Part shown: piece after piece, positions 46,391 to 54,004 of the stretch
Layout: the number at the start of each line of letters is the position of its first letter
Numbering within the stretch: the stretch's first letter is position 1
Assembly: GCF_900107795.1 (NCBI RefSeq)
Contig: NZ_FNRL01000006.1
Location: 62,001-126,000, forward strand
Direction: 5' to 3'
Length of the DNA: 64,000 bases
Source: Chitinophaga terrae (ex Kim and Jung 2007)
GTDB taxonomy: Bacteria; Bacteroidota; Bacteroidia; Chitinophagales; Chitinophagaceae
Made by a program: the position numbers and the translations under genes
The notes under the pieces: model-generated
What the model was told of the DNA's origin: nothing
Database searches by the model: none
What the model saw: only the letters and a program-made list of their open reading frames with translations

Positions 46391-48619
46391 TCAGTTATCG
46401 TTCATTATTTTCTCTTCCTGTTTCTTTTTAAGATACCATTGTACTACCCGGATTTCCGCGTAACTGGCGGCATCGCCTACCCGTTCTTTGATAGGCCCGG
46501 CAGCCGTGGCTCCCAGTTCTCCTATATGTTTCAGGATAAGCCGCATGGTATTTTCTGACACAAATTTATCGATATCCATTTCCCCTGCTTCTATGCATTG
46601 GGCCAGGTGGCTTTCGATGGTGCTGACTGCCAGCTGCCTGCTGGCGGCGATATCGGCAATAGATTTCCCTCCCAGGTAAAGTTCCAGCGTTCCACGCCTG
46701 CTGCTGCCTTTTTCCAGCTTCCCGGATGCTTTTTCCTTTGCCGGTGGCGTTGCCGCTTCGGCGGCGCCCTCCCTTAGTTGCAGGTAGTTTTTAAGTCCTG
46801 TCGTAAAATCCAGGTCTGCATAGGCTATTTCCCAGATATGCCGTAGTTTGTTCCAGCAATCGCCTTCCAGGGCCATTAACTGCAGAAGGTATTTCTTTGC
46901 TTTGGCCTTCCGGGTGGCTGCAATTTCGGCCTGTACCGGAACGATAAGATCTTCGTATATGCTTTGTGTGAAGTAGCCGATCGCTTTGTTCACCCTTTCC
47001 CGCAAAGGCTCCATCTCTCCTGTTTGTACAGCGGTATCCAGCAATTGTTGCAGCTGCAATACGAATTTAGCGGCGACTTCCGACTGTTGCTCCGTTTTTG
47101 CCGCCAGGGTCCGGCTGAGTTTAAGGGCGGCTTCGAAATCCGGCAGTTTTTTGTCCTGGATCCACACGGCAAAACTGCGGACAGTGGTTTGCATACGGTA
47201 CCAGTCGAACGATTGCAGCAAAGCGGTTGCCTGGTACTTCTTCTTCTCCATTTCCAGCAACACTACCAGTTCATTAGGTTCATTTTCCTTTTCTGCAAAA
47301 GCTACTACCTGCCTGTCGGTCCTGATACTTCCGTATCCTATCCTGGAATGCAGTACCAGTCCTTCAAGCGAGGTACACCGGCTGAGGGCTACATACACCT
47401 GCCCCGGTGCAAAAGCCTGCCCTGCATCGATGATCGCCTTTTCGAAAGTAAGCCCCTGGCTTTTATGTATGGTAATAGCCCAGGCCAGGCGGATAGGGAA
47501 CTGGGTGAAGCTGCCTATTTCTTCTTCTTCAATACTATTATCTTCCGGGTTATAGGAATAGCGGATATTTCGCCAGGTTTCTTTACCCAGTTTCAGTTCT
47601 TCGTGCGAGCCGGCCAGCATCAGGGTGATCTCTTCTTCCTCTATGGCCTTTACAATGGCCAGTTTGCCATTGTAATACCTGCGTGGCTGGGCCAGGTCGT
47701 TTTTCAGGAACATTACCTGCGCGCCAACTTTCAGTTGCAGCAGCAGTTCCGTAGGCAAGGCCTTGTCGCTGAAATCTCCTTCTATCTTGCCTTCAAAGCG
47801 ATATACTTTGCCCGGCATATCGGCCAGGCGGCGGGCGTTGATCTCATCAGCTTTCCGGTTATGGGTAGTAAGCACGATATACTCCTCATTTTCCCCTTTA
47901 AAGGTTGGCTGGTACCGTTCGTTCAGCAGTTGAAGATCGGTATGCAATACTTCACTGTTGCGCACCCGGTTCAGCACATCGATAAACAGTTGTTCGTTCT
48001 GGCGGTATATCTTTTTCAGCTCTACATACAGCGGCGGATGTTGTTCGATCACTTTAGCGGCAAAAAAGAAGATGCTGCTGTAATATTCAGACAGCATGCT
48101 CCATTCGCTCTCCGGCACTACGGGCGGCAACTGGTAAAGGTCGCCTATATACAGTACCTGTACGCCTCCGAAAGGCAGTAAAGGTTTGTTCCTGAAATGG
48201 CGCAGGATCACATCGATGGCATCCAGCATATCTGCTCTTACCATACTCACTTCATCGATGATGAGCAGTTCCATTTCCTGCAGCAATACCTTTTTTTCGT
48301 TGGTGAAGCGGATATTCCTGAACAGGCTGTGTTTATCAGTGGTATTTACATCGTCTGTAAATCCTCTTTTGGTACCGGGAATGAAAGGTCCAAACGGCAA
48401 CTGGAAGAAGGAATGCATGGTTACGCCGCCTGCATTGATCGCTGCTACGCCGGTAGGCGCTACTACGATAGTATTTTTCCTTGTATGTTCCTTGATGTAT
48501 TTCAGGAACGTGGTTTTTCCTGTGCCGGCTTTGCCAGTCAGGAATATATGGCGGTTCGTATGATTTATGAAGTCTGCCGCCAGGTGAAAGATGATATTTG
48601 AACTATCTGGTTGGGGCAT
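46391..48619 (-). CDS. PIF1-like ATPase/helicase with C-terminal helix-turn-helix
   Basis: Superfamily 1B helicase of 742 aa. An N-terminal PIF1/AAA domain has Walker A GKAGTGKTTF near 26-35, Walker B LLIIDEVSMVRADM, and PFGGVQVLYIGDLYQLPPV (motif III). A UvrD_C_2-like end follows (AWAITIHKSQGLTFEKAIID and VYVALSRC, motifs V and VI). The last ~90 residues carry a winged/HTH_40-type module (GTLELYLGGKSIADIAASRQLAVSTIESHLAQ). This architecture is widespread in Bacteroidota. It likely unwinds or remodels DNA structures such as G-quadruplexes or forks, by analogy only. It is monocistronic with its own terminator. Confidence 0.88.
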   Translation of the reverse strand: MPQPDSSNIIFHLAADFINHTNRHIFLTGKAGTGKTTFLKYIKEHTRKNTIVVAPTGVAAINAGGVTMHSFFQLPFGPFIPGTKRGFTDDVNTTDKHSLFRNIRFTNEKKVLLQEMELLIIDEVSMVRADMLDAIDVILRHFRNKPLLPFGGVQVLYIGDLYQLPPVVPESEWSMLSEYYSSIFFFAAKVIEQHPPLYVELKKIYRQNEQLFIDVLNRVRNSEVLHTDLQLLNERYQPTFKGENEEYIVLTTHNRKADEINARRLADMPGKVYRFEGKIEGDFSDKALPTELLLQLKVGAQVMFLKNDLAQPRRYYNGKLAIVKAIEEEEITLMLAGSHEELKLGKETWRNIRYSYNPEDNSIEEEEIGSFTQFPIRLAWAITIHKSQGLTFEKAIIDAGQAFAPGQVYVALSRCTSLEGLVLHSRIGYGSIRTDRQVVAFAEKENEPNELVVLLEMEKKKYQATALLQSFDWYRMQTTVRSFAVWIQDKKLPDFEAALKLSRTLAAKTEQQSEVAAKFVLQLQQLLDTAVQTGEMEPLRERVNKAIGYFTQSIYEDLIVPVQAEIAATRKAKAKKYLLQLMALEGDCWNKLRHIWEIAYADLDFTTGLKNYLQLREGAAEAATPPAKEKASGKLEKGSSRRGTLELYLGGKSIADIAASRQLAVSTIESHLAQCIEAGEMDIDKFVSENTMRLILKHIGELGATAAGPIKERVGDAASYAEIRVVQWYLKKKQEEKIMNDN

Positions 48620-48654
48620 TATTGGTCATATTTGAAAACAGCGAAGATACGAGG

Positions 48655-48870
48655 TTTCACGCAAAGGCGCAAAGAAGCAAAGTTCGCAAAGGAATTTTTT
48701 TAAGGAAAATAAGAAAGCTAAGAAGCGGAGATTATATATTGTTATATTATTGATAATTATTGTATAACAAAACATGATCTTCGCTTCTTAGCTTTCTTAT
48801 TTTCCTTAAAAAAAATTCCTTATGCCTCTTTTGCCCCTTTCGCGTCTTTGCGAGAAACCTTTGCGTGAAA
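48655..48870. repeat. 216-bp imperfect palindromic intergenic element
   Basis: The termini are a perfect 13-bp inverted repeat (48655-48667 with 48858-48870). The inner arms are nearly perfect over 39-40 nt (48689-48727 with 48782-48821, one extra A). The arms flank a ~54-bp AT-rich centre. The outer arms contain CGCAAAG/CTTTGCG units in tandem. It has no coding capacity. It looks like a REP/MITE-type dispersed element located between the helicase start and the cold-shock gene terminator. Confidence 0.8.
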
Positions 48871-48905
48871 AAAAAGCGAAGACTGTTTAAAAACAATCTT
48901 CGCTT
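48866..48905 (-). terminator. Intrinsic terminator of the cold-shock gene
   Basis: A 15-bp stem with one C-A mismatch (48874-48888 with 48891-48905; the innermost pairs open as loop) is followed on the minus strand by six to eight T residues (A-run 48868-48875). It lies 54 bp after the stop. Confidence 0.8.
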
Positions 48906-48959
48906 CGATCGAAAAACTTATTTTATGTTCTCCCTGCTTTTTAAGAAGCAGAGAATATA

Positions 48960-49151
48960 CTAAGCTAATCTTACGTTTACAGCATTAGGTCCTTTTCTAC
49001 CTTCTTCGATATCGAATACTACTCGGTCATTCTCACTGATGCTTTCTTTGATGCCAGATACGTGAACAAAAATTTCCTGTCCAGAACCTTCGATTTTAAT
49101 GAATCCAAAACCTTTAGTTTCATTAAAAAATTTTACTACACCTGTTTGCAT
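48960..49151 (-). CDS. Cold-shock protein (CSD)
   Basis: Single-stranded nucleic-acid-binding chaperone of 63 aa. A single OB-fold cold-shock domain has TGVVKFFNETKGFGFI (RNP1 is KGFGFI) and EIFVHVSGI (RNP2 is IFVHV). The start at 49151 gives the normal Csp length. A longer frame from 49211 would add 20 non-homologous residues and begin inside a TAnnTTTG box, so it is rejected. The predicted leader is ~50 nt, shorter than that of E. coli cspA. It has its own strong terminator. Confidence 0.95.
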   Translation of the reverse strand: MQTGVVKFFNETKGFGFIKIEGSGQEIFVHVSGIKESISENDRVVFDIEEGRKGPNAVNVRLA

Positions 49152-49208
49152 TGTATTATTATATTTAATTGTGAACACATTGTTGTGTGCCTTTTGATAA
49201 ACGGGCGG

Positions 49209-49216
49209 CAAACCTA
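49209..49216 (-). promoter_or_regulatory. Bacteroidota -7 box for the cold-shock gene
   Basis: TAGGTTTG on the minus strand is an exact TAnnTTTG match and predicts transcription from about 49202, leaving a ~50-nt leader before the ATG at 49151. The rest of the 260-bp divergent spacer to 49412 shows no other structure. Confidence 0.5.
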
Positions 49217-49412
49217 GGGCAACTAGAAGAAAAACTGTAAAAAAAAGCTGAACGTGAGAGAAATCTTACAACAGAATTGAAATACAATATCTTTAAGAAG
49301 CGCTACGAAGATAGGTTTTTATTAATTACCGCCCAATTTATTTTTCCTTTTTTTCCAACCCTGCTTCAGGCTGGCGTATAATTCCCTATTAAAATATATT
49401 TTAGCGTCATAT

Positions 49413-50696
49413 ATGAAACATCCTGACGCCTGGCGCATAAAAGCTATTTTGACCGGCTCTGCCGGCAACCTTGTGGAGTGGTACGACTGGTATATTTACA
49501 GCACTTTTTCGCTGTATTTCGCCCCGGTTTTCTTCCCGAAAGGCAATTATACCGCCCAATTACTGAACACTGCAGCCATATTCGCCGTAGGCTTTCTCAT
49601 GCGCCCTATCGGCGGCTGGTTCTTTGGCAGGATTGCAGACAGGAGCGGAAGAAAAGCAGCCATGATATTATCTGTTTTTTTAATGTCGATGGGGTCCCTG
49701 CTGATCGCTTTCACCCCATCGTTTGACACGGTTGGCGTATCAGCTCCTATACTGCTGCTGGTCGCACGATTGATACAGGGGCTCAGCGTAGGCGGCGAAT
49801 ACGGCACTTCCGCCACTTACCTGAGCGAAGTGGCAACCAGCGACCTGCGCGGCTTTTACAGCAGTTTCCAGTATGTTACCATGATAGGCGGGCAACTTAC
49901 CGCCCTCGGCGTGCAAATGCTCCTGCAGAAGCTGTTCCTGACCCCGGACCAGTTGCATGAATGGGGCTGGCGGATACCATTTGTTATTGGCGCCGCCCTG
50001 GCATTTTTTGTATTATATCTCCGCCGCCACATGCAGGAATCGGCGGCTTACGAAAAGATCAGGAATGAGCGGGATAAAGGCACCCTGAAACGGCTGTTCA
50101 AGGAACATCCAAGAGCGGTATTGACAGTGGTAGGCCTCACCATGGGCGGAACCCTGGCGTTTTACACCTATACTACTTACATGCAGAAATTCCTGGTGAA
50201 TACGGTTCATTTAACGATAGAACGATCAACTACCATTACTTTCTTCCTGATGCTCATTTTTGCCTGCCTGCAACCGCTTTTCGGATGGATCTCCGACAGC
50301 ATCGGGCGCAAACCGCTGCTGATAGGCTTTGGCGTAGCAGGCATCTTATTCTCTGTTCCTATTTTAACAGCCGTCAGCCATGCTTCTTCCGAATGGACAG
50401 CTTTCTGGCTTATCCTGGCGGCGCTGGTGATCGTAAGCGGGTATACTTCTATCAACGCGGTAGTAAAGGCAGAGATGTTCCCTGCCGAAGTAAGGGCTTT
50501 GGGAGTGGGATTCCCTTATGCTATTACCGTTGCCCTGTTTGGCGGAACAGCAGAATCTGTTGCATTGTATTTTAAGAAGATAGGGCACGAACCGCTTTAC
50601 TATTGGTACGTGACCGCATGCATCTGCTGTTCGCTGCTGGTATACGTATTTTCTGTAGATACTAAAAAGACTTCGTTGCTGGATAAGGACGTGTGA
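49413..50696 (+). CDS. MFS transporter, metabolite:H+ symporter family (KgtP/ProP-like)
   Basis: Inner-membrane secondary transporter of 427 aa with 12 predicted helices. The opening GNLVEWYDWYIYSTFSLYF is the MHS-family first helix. The loop 2-3 motif GWFFGRIADRSGRKAAM and the RLIQGLSVGGEYGTSATYLSE segment (motif for helix 4) are intact, and the second-half loop reads GWISDSIGRKPLL. Likely substrates are dicarboxylates, alpha-ketoglutarate, citrate or proline/betaine, but this cannot be resolved. Its last 35 bp overlap the convergent rpiA. Confidence 0.9.
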   Translation: MKHPDAWRIKAILTGSAGNLVEWYDWYIYSTFSLYFAPVFFPKGNYTAQLLNTAAIFAVGFLMRPIGGWFFGRIADRSGRKAAMILSVFLMSMGSLLIAFTPSFDTVGVSAPILLLVARLIQGLSVGGEYGTSATYLSEVATSDLRGFYSSFQYVTMIGGQLTALGVQMLLQKLFLTPDQLHEWGWRIPFVIGAALAFFVLYLRRHMQESAAYEKIRNERDKGTLKRLFKEHPRAVLTVVGLTMGGTLAFYTYTTYMQKFLVNTVHLTIERSTTITFFLMLIFACLQPLFGWISDSIGRKPLLIGFGVAGILFSVPILTAVSHASSEWTAFWLILAALVIVSGYTSINAVVKAEMFPAEVRALGVGFPYAITVALFGGTAESVALYFKKIGHEPLYYWYVTACICCSLLVYVFSVDTKKTSLLDKDV

Positions 50697-51363
50697 TCTC
50701 TTTGATGGTGCCGTCTTTATACCCTACGATCACCGCACTGGCGTAGTTGAGGAACAAACCATTTTCCACTATGCCGGGTATTTCTTTCAATTGCGTGTTC
50801 AGTTCCACTGCGTCTGTTATCTGCCCGAAAGAGCAATCCAGGATATAGTTCCCGTTATCGGTAACAAAGCGCTCGTTGCCCAGCATCCTGGTAACAGGAT
50901 TAGCGCCCAGGGCAACCAAATGACGGAAAGTCAACTCCCATGCAAACGGGATGATCTCAACCGGCAGCGGGAATTTACCCAATGTCTTCACCAGTTTATT
51001 TTCATCCACTACTACTATCATTTCTTTGGAAGAAGCTGCAATGATCTTTTCACGCAGTAAAGCGCCGCCGCCTCCTTTAATTAATTGCAACTGGTCGTTC
51101 ACTTCATCTGCTCCATCTATGTCTATATCTATAACCTCCACCTGGTCGAACGGTACCAGCGGGATCTGTTCCAGCTCTGCCAACCTGGCCGATTCTTCGG
51201 AAGTTGCAACGGCCCTGATAACCAGGCCATCCCTCACCATGCCGCCTATACGTTTGATGGCGTAATAGGCAGTACTGCCTGTGCCCAAGCCCACGGTCAT
51301 TCCCGGCTGCAGGAAGTCGACAGCTCTTTCCCCTGCCGCTTTTTTACCAATATTTATATCCAT
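50662..51363 (-). CDS. rpiA: Ribose-5-phosphate isomerase A
   Basis: Interconverts ribose-5-phosphate and ribulose-5-phosphate in the pentose phosphate pathway. The 233-aa protein has the conserved VGLGTGSTAYYAI loop, DIDIDGADEV, LIKGGGGALLREK and VVDENKLV motifs with the catalytic Asp/Glu/Lys set. It begins ATG at 51363, about 27 nt behind a TAnnTTTG box. The last 35 bp overlap the 3' end of the MHS transporter gene on the other strand. Confidence 0.96.
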   Translation of the reverse strand: MDINIGKKAAGERAVDFLQPGMTVGLGTGSTAYYAIKRIGGMVRDGLVIRAVATSEESARLAELEQIPLVPFDQVEVIDIDIDGADEVNDQLQLIKGGGGALLREKIIAASSKEMIVVVDENKLVKTLGKFPLPVEIIPFAWELTFRHLVALGANPVTRMLGNERFVTDNGNYILDCSFGQITDAVELNTQLKEIPGIVENGLFLNYASAVIVGYKDGTIKEITRPYPATKSF

Positions 51364-51389
51364 AATTCAACTGCGTGTTTATTGCATTA

Positions 51390-51397
51390 CAAAAATA
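51390..51397 (-). promoter_or_regulatory. Bacteroidota -7 box for rpiA
   Basis: TATTTTTG on the minus strand is an exact TAnnTTTG match, 26 nt before the rpiA ATG. The -33 element is weak. Confidence 0.45.
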
Positions 51398-51461
51398 TAA
51401 CGATCTCCAATTTATTTTCCCGGAACCTGATGAATAAGCGAATTCCGACAAGGTTCCCGAT

Positions 51462-51469
51462 TAGTTTTG
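51462..51469 (+). promoter_or_regulatory. Bacteroidota -7 box for the M28 peptidase gene
   Basis: TAGTTTTG is an exact TAnnTTTG match ending 50 nt before the TTG start at 51520. The -33 region has only partial agreement. Confidence 0.45.
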
Positions 51470-51519
51470 GAATTTAGTACGAACTCCCCTAATTTTTACA
51501 AAATAAATGTACCACAACT

Positions 51520-53145
51520 TTGAAAAGATCGATATTCTTTTTAGCCATTACAGCAACTATCTACAATTCCTGTGCAAATGCACAGAACAATGAAGCTGTA
51601 AATGCCATTAACGCCGGCAACCTGTCTGCCCATATCAAAGTACTGGCCAGCGATGCCTTTGAAGGAAGGAAACCATTTACAAGAGGGGAAGACAGCGCCA
51701 TCAACTACATAGCCGCTGAGTTTAAAAAAATGGGATTGCAGCCGGGCAACAACGGGAGTTATTTCCAGGAAGTACCCATGGTCAGCATCCTGTCGAAACC
51801 CACCGACTTCAGGATACAGGGAGAAAAAGGCAGTCTTACTTTCCGGTATGGAACTGATTTCGTGGCAGCTACCCGTCGCATTCAGCCACAGGTGCAGCTG
51901 GAAAACAGCGAACTGGTATTTGCCGGCTACGGGATAGTAGCCCCGGAATACGGGTGGAACGACTATGCAGGTCTTGATGTAAAAGGAAAAACAGTGATTG
52001 TACTGATCAATGATCCTGGCCAGCTTTCGCCGGGTCAGTTCAGGGGAAAGAATATGACCTATTATGGAAGATGGACATATAAATTTGAAGAAGCTTCCAG
52101 GCAGGGAGCCGCGGGGGTTATCATTATCCATAACGAGGCCGGCGCCAGCTATCCCTGGTCGGTGGTGCACAACGGATGGGCAAACAGCAAACTGCACCTG
52201 GAATCGGCCGATGGCAACACGCACCGGACAGTAGTAGAAGGCTGGTTTTCGCAGGACGCCGCAAAACAGTTGTTTGAACTGGCAGGCGTATCTCCTTCCA
52301 TCATGGAACAAGCCAGGGAAAAAGGCTTCAAACCAGTGGACCTTCACCTGAAAGCATCGGTGCTGATCAACAATACCATACAGCAATCCACTTCCCATAA
52401 TGTTGTGGCTACCCTACCCGGCAGCAAACAACCCGACCAATGCATTGTTTACTCTGCACACTGGGACCATTTTGGCATAGGCCCTGTGATCAACGGCGAT
52501 TCTATCTACAACGGCGCCGTAGATAATGCTACCGGAACAGCAGGGCTGCTGGCCATTGCCAAGGCCTTTACCAGCTTAAACAAGCGCCCTGAAAGATCTG
52601 TCGTTTTTCTTTCAGTGACCGGTGAAGAACAGGGACTGCTTGGTTCTGAATACTATGTTCAGCATCCCGCATTTAAAATGGAAAACACAGTGGCAGATAT
52701 CAACCTGGATGTTTTAAATACTTTCGGCAAAACATCGGATGTCACTATTATCGGTTATGGACAATCGACCCTGGATGAATATGCCAAAGCGGCAGCTTCA
52801 AAACAAGGCAGAATTATTGTACCCGAAGCGCATCCGGAAGGCGGCTGGTTTTTCCGTTCAGATCATTTCAATTTTGCCAAGAAAGGGGTGCCGGGTTTAT
52901 ATATAGGCCCCGGCACAAAAGTGATTGGCAAACCTGAAGGTTATGGAGCAGAACAGATCAAACAATATAACAGTACCAGGTACCATACTCCAAAAGATGA
53001 ATACAACCCTGCAACATGGGATCTTTCAGGAATGGTGACAGATGTAAGGTTATTATTCCTTGTAGGCTACAGGCTATCGAACGAAAACAGCTTTCCTAAA
53101 TGGAAGTCCGGTTCCGAATTTAAAGGAATACAAAAGAACAGATAA
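51520..53145 (+). CDS. Secreted M28-family metallopeptidase with PA insert
   Basis: Zinc-dependent aminopeptidase-like enzyme of 541 aa. The start is TTG at 51520: no in-frame ATG precedes the signal peptide (about 1-21, FFLAITATIYNSCANAQ), and the ATG at 51507 is in another frame. A PA domain sits at about 110-260 (VIIIHNEAGASYPW). The M28 core has SAHWDHFG, YNGAVDNATGTAGLLA, VTGEEQGLLGSEYY and the late YHTPKDEYN, together giving both zinc sites and the catalytic Glu. It is followed by the MtfA-like gene, whose ATG overlaps this stop (TAATG). Confidence 0.9.
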   Translation: MKRSIFFLAITATIYNSCANAQNNEAVNAINAGNLSAHIKVLASDAFEGRKPFTRGEDSAINYIAAEFKKMGLQPGNNGSYFQEVPMVSILSKPTDFRIQGEKGSLTFRYGTDFVAATRRIQPQVQLENSELVFAGYGIVAPEYGWNDYAGLDVKGKTVIVLINDPGQLSPGQFRGKNMTYYGRWTYKFEEASRQGAAGVIIIHNEAGASYPWSVVHNGWANSKLHLESADGNTHRTVVEGWFSQDAAKQLFELAGVSPSIMEQAREKGFKPVDLHLKASVLINNTIQQSTSHNVVATLPGSKQPDQCIVYSAHWDHFGIGPVINGDSIYNGAVDNATGTAGLLAIAKAFTSLNKRPERSVVFLSVTGEEQGLLGSEYYVQHPAFKMENTVADINLDVLNTFGKTSDVTIIGYGQSTLDEYAKAAASKQGRIIVPEAHPEGGWFFRSDHFNFAKKGVPGLYIGPGTKVIGKPEGYGAEQIKQYNSTRYHTPKDEYNPATWDLSGMVTDVRLLFLVGYRLSNENSFPKWKSGSEFKGIQKNR

Positions 53146-53933
53146 TGGTACTATTTGGGTTGATCTTAATTGCGTTGATATTATCGGCGTATGCTGTCAA
53201 TATTTTTAAAAGAATCAATAAGAAGAAAATAGCAGTACCTGACGATTTCAGGTCATTATTGCAGGAGCATGTAAGGTATTACCAGTTGTTATCGGACAGC
53301 GATAAAACAAGGTTTGAAGGAATGGTACAACGATTCCTGAAAAGGACCAGCATAGAAGGCGTAGGCACAACGGTAGAACCCCTGGACCGGGTGCTTGTTG
53401 CCGCCAGCGCCATCATTCCCATCTTCGGGTTTAAAGACTGGGAATATTTCAACCTGACCAACGTCATCCTCTACCCGGATACATTCAATGAAACCTACCA
53501 ATACGAGGGTAATCGCAGGAATATCCTGGGAATGGTCGGCAGCGGGCCGCTGAACGGGCAGATGATACTCTCCCGCTCCGCACTTAGGGAAGGCTTCTCC
53601 AACACTACAGATAAAAGCAATACCGCTATACACGAATTTGTACACCTGCTGGATAAAACAGACGGCGTAATAGACGGGTTCCCCAGCAAGCTGATAGAAC
53701 ATAGCTACAGCATTCCGTGGATGCAGCTTGTACACAAAACCATCCAGGATATTTCACACGGCCATACAGATATCAATCCTTACGCGGCATTGAATGAAGC
53801 TGAATTCTTTGCAGTTATTTCAGAATATTTCTTTGAACGTCCTGATCTGCTGGCAGAAAAGCATCCGGAATTATACCAGATGCTGACGAAAATATTCAGG
53901 CAGGATCCGGAGAAAATGGTAGCGGGGAATTAA
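53145..53933 (+). CDS. MtfA-like zinc peptidase (M90 family)
   Basis: Protein of 262 aa with one N-terminal membrane helix (about 1-22) and the MtfA peptidase domain. The zinc site is IHEFVHLLDKTDGVIDG (HExxH) with the third ligand in NEAEFFAVISEYFFE. In E. coli, MtfA binds the repressor Mlc; here the N-terminal anchor differs from soluble E. coli MtfA, so the target is unknown. Its ATG overlaps the upstream M28 stop by one base, giving a two-gene peptidase operon closed by a strong terminator. Confidence 0.88.
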   Translation: MVLFGLILIALILSAYAVNIFKRINKKKIAVPDDFRSLLQEHVRYYQLLSDSDKTRFEGMVQRFLKRTSIEGVGTTVEPLDRVLVAASAIIPIFGFKDWEYFNLTNVILYPDTFNETYQYEGNRRNILGMVGSGPLNGQMILSRSALREGFSNTTDKSNTAIHEFVHLLDKTDGVIDGFPSKLIEHSYSIPWMQLVHKTIQDISHGHTDINPYAALNEAEFFAVISEYFFERPDLLAEKHPELYQMLTKIFRQDPEKMVAGN

Positions 53934-53952
53934 AACATCAGTCTATAACAAT

Positions 53953-53991
53953 AAAAAAAGAGTCTCTGATCATCGACCGAGACTCTTTTTT
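53953..53991. terminator. Bidirectional intrinsic terminator between convergent genes
   Basis: A perfect 13-bp stem (53954-53966 with 53979-53991) has an A-run on the left and a T-run on the right, so it can end both the plus-strand peptidase operon and the minus-strand DUF1080 operon. Confidence 0.9.
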
Positions 53992-54004
53992 CTATACTAT
54001 TCTT

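Noticed and set aside
46964..48181. 405-codon open frame on the plus strand
   Set aside because: Lies fully antisense to the PIF1-like helicase, whose motifs are intact; the translation has no domain character.
48655..48870. CRISPR-like or insertion-sequence end
   Set aside because: There are only two inverted arms, no regularly spaced repeats, no cas or transposase gene, and no clear target duplication.
51541..52398. 285-codon minus-strand frame opposite the M28 peptidase
   Set aside because: Antisense shadow; the peptidase zinc motifs on the other strand are complete.
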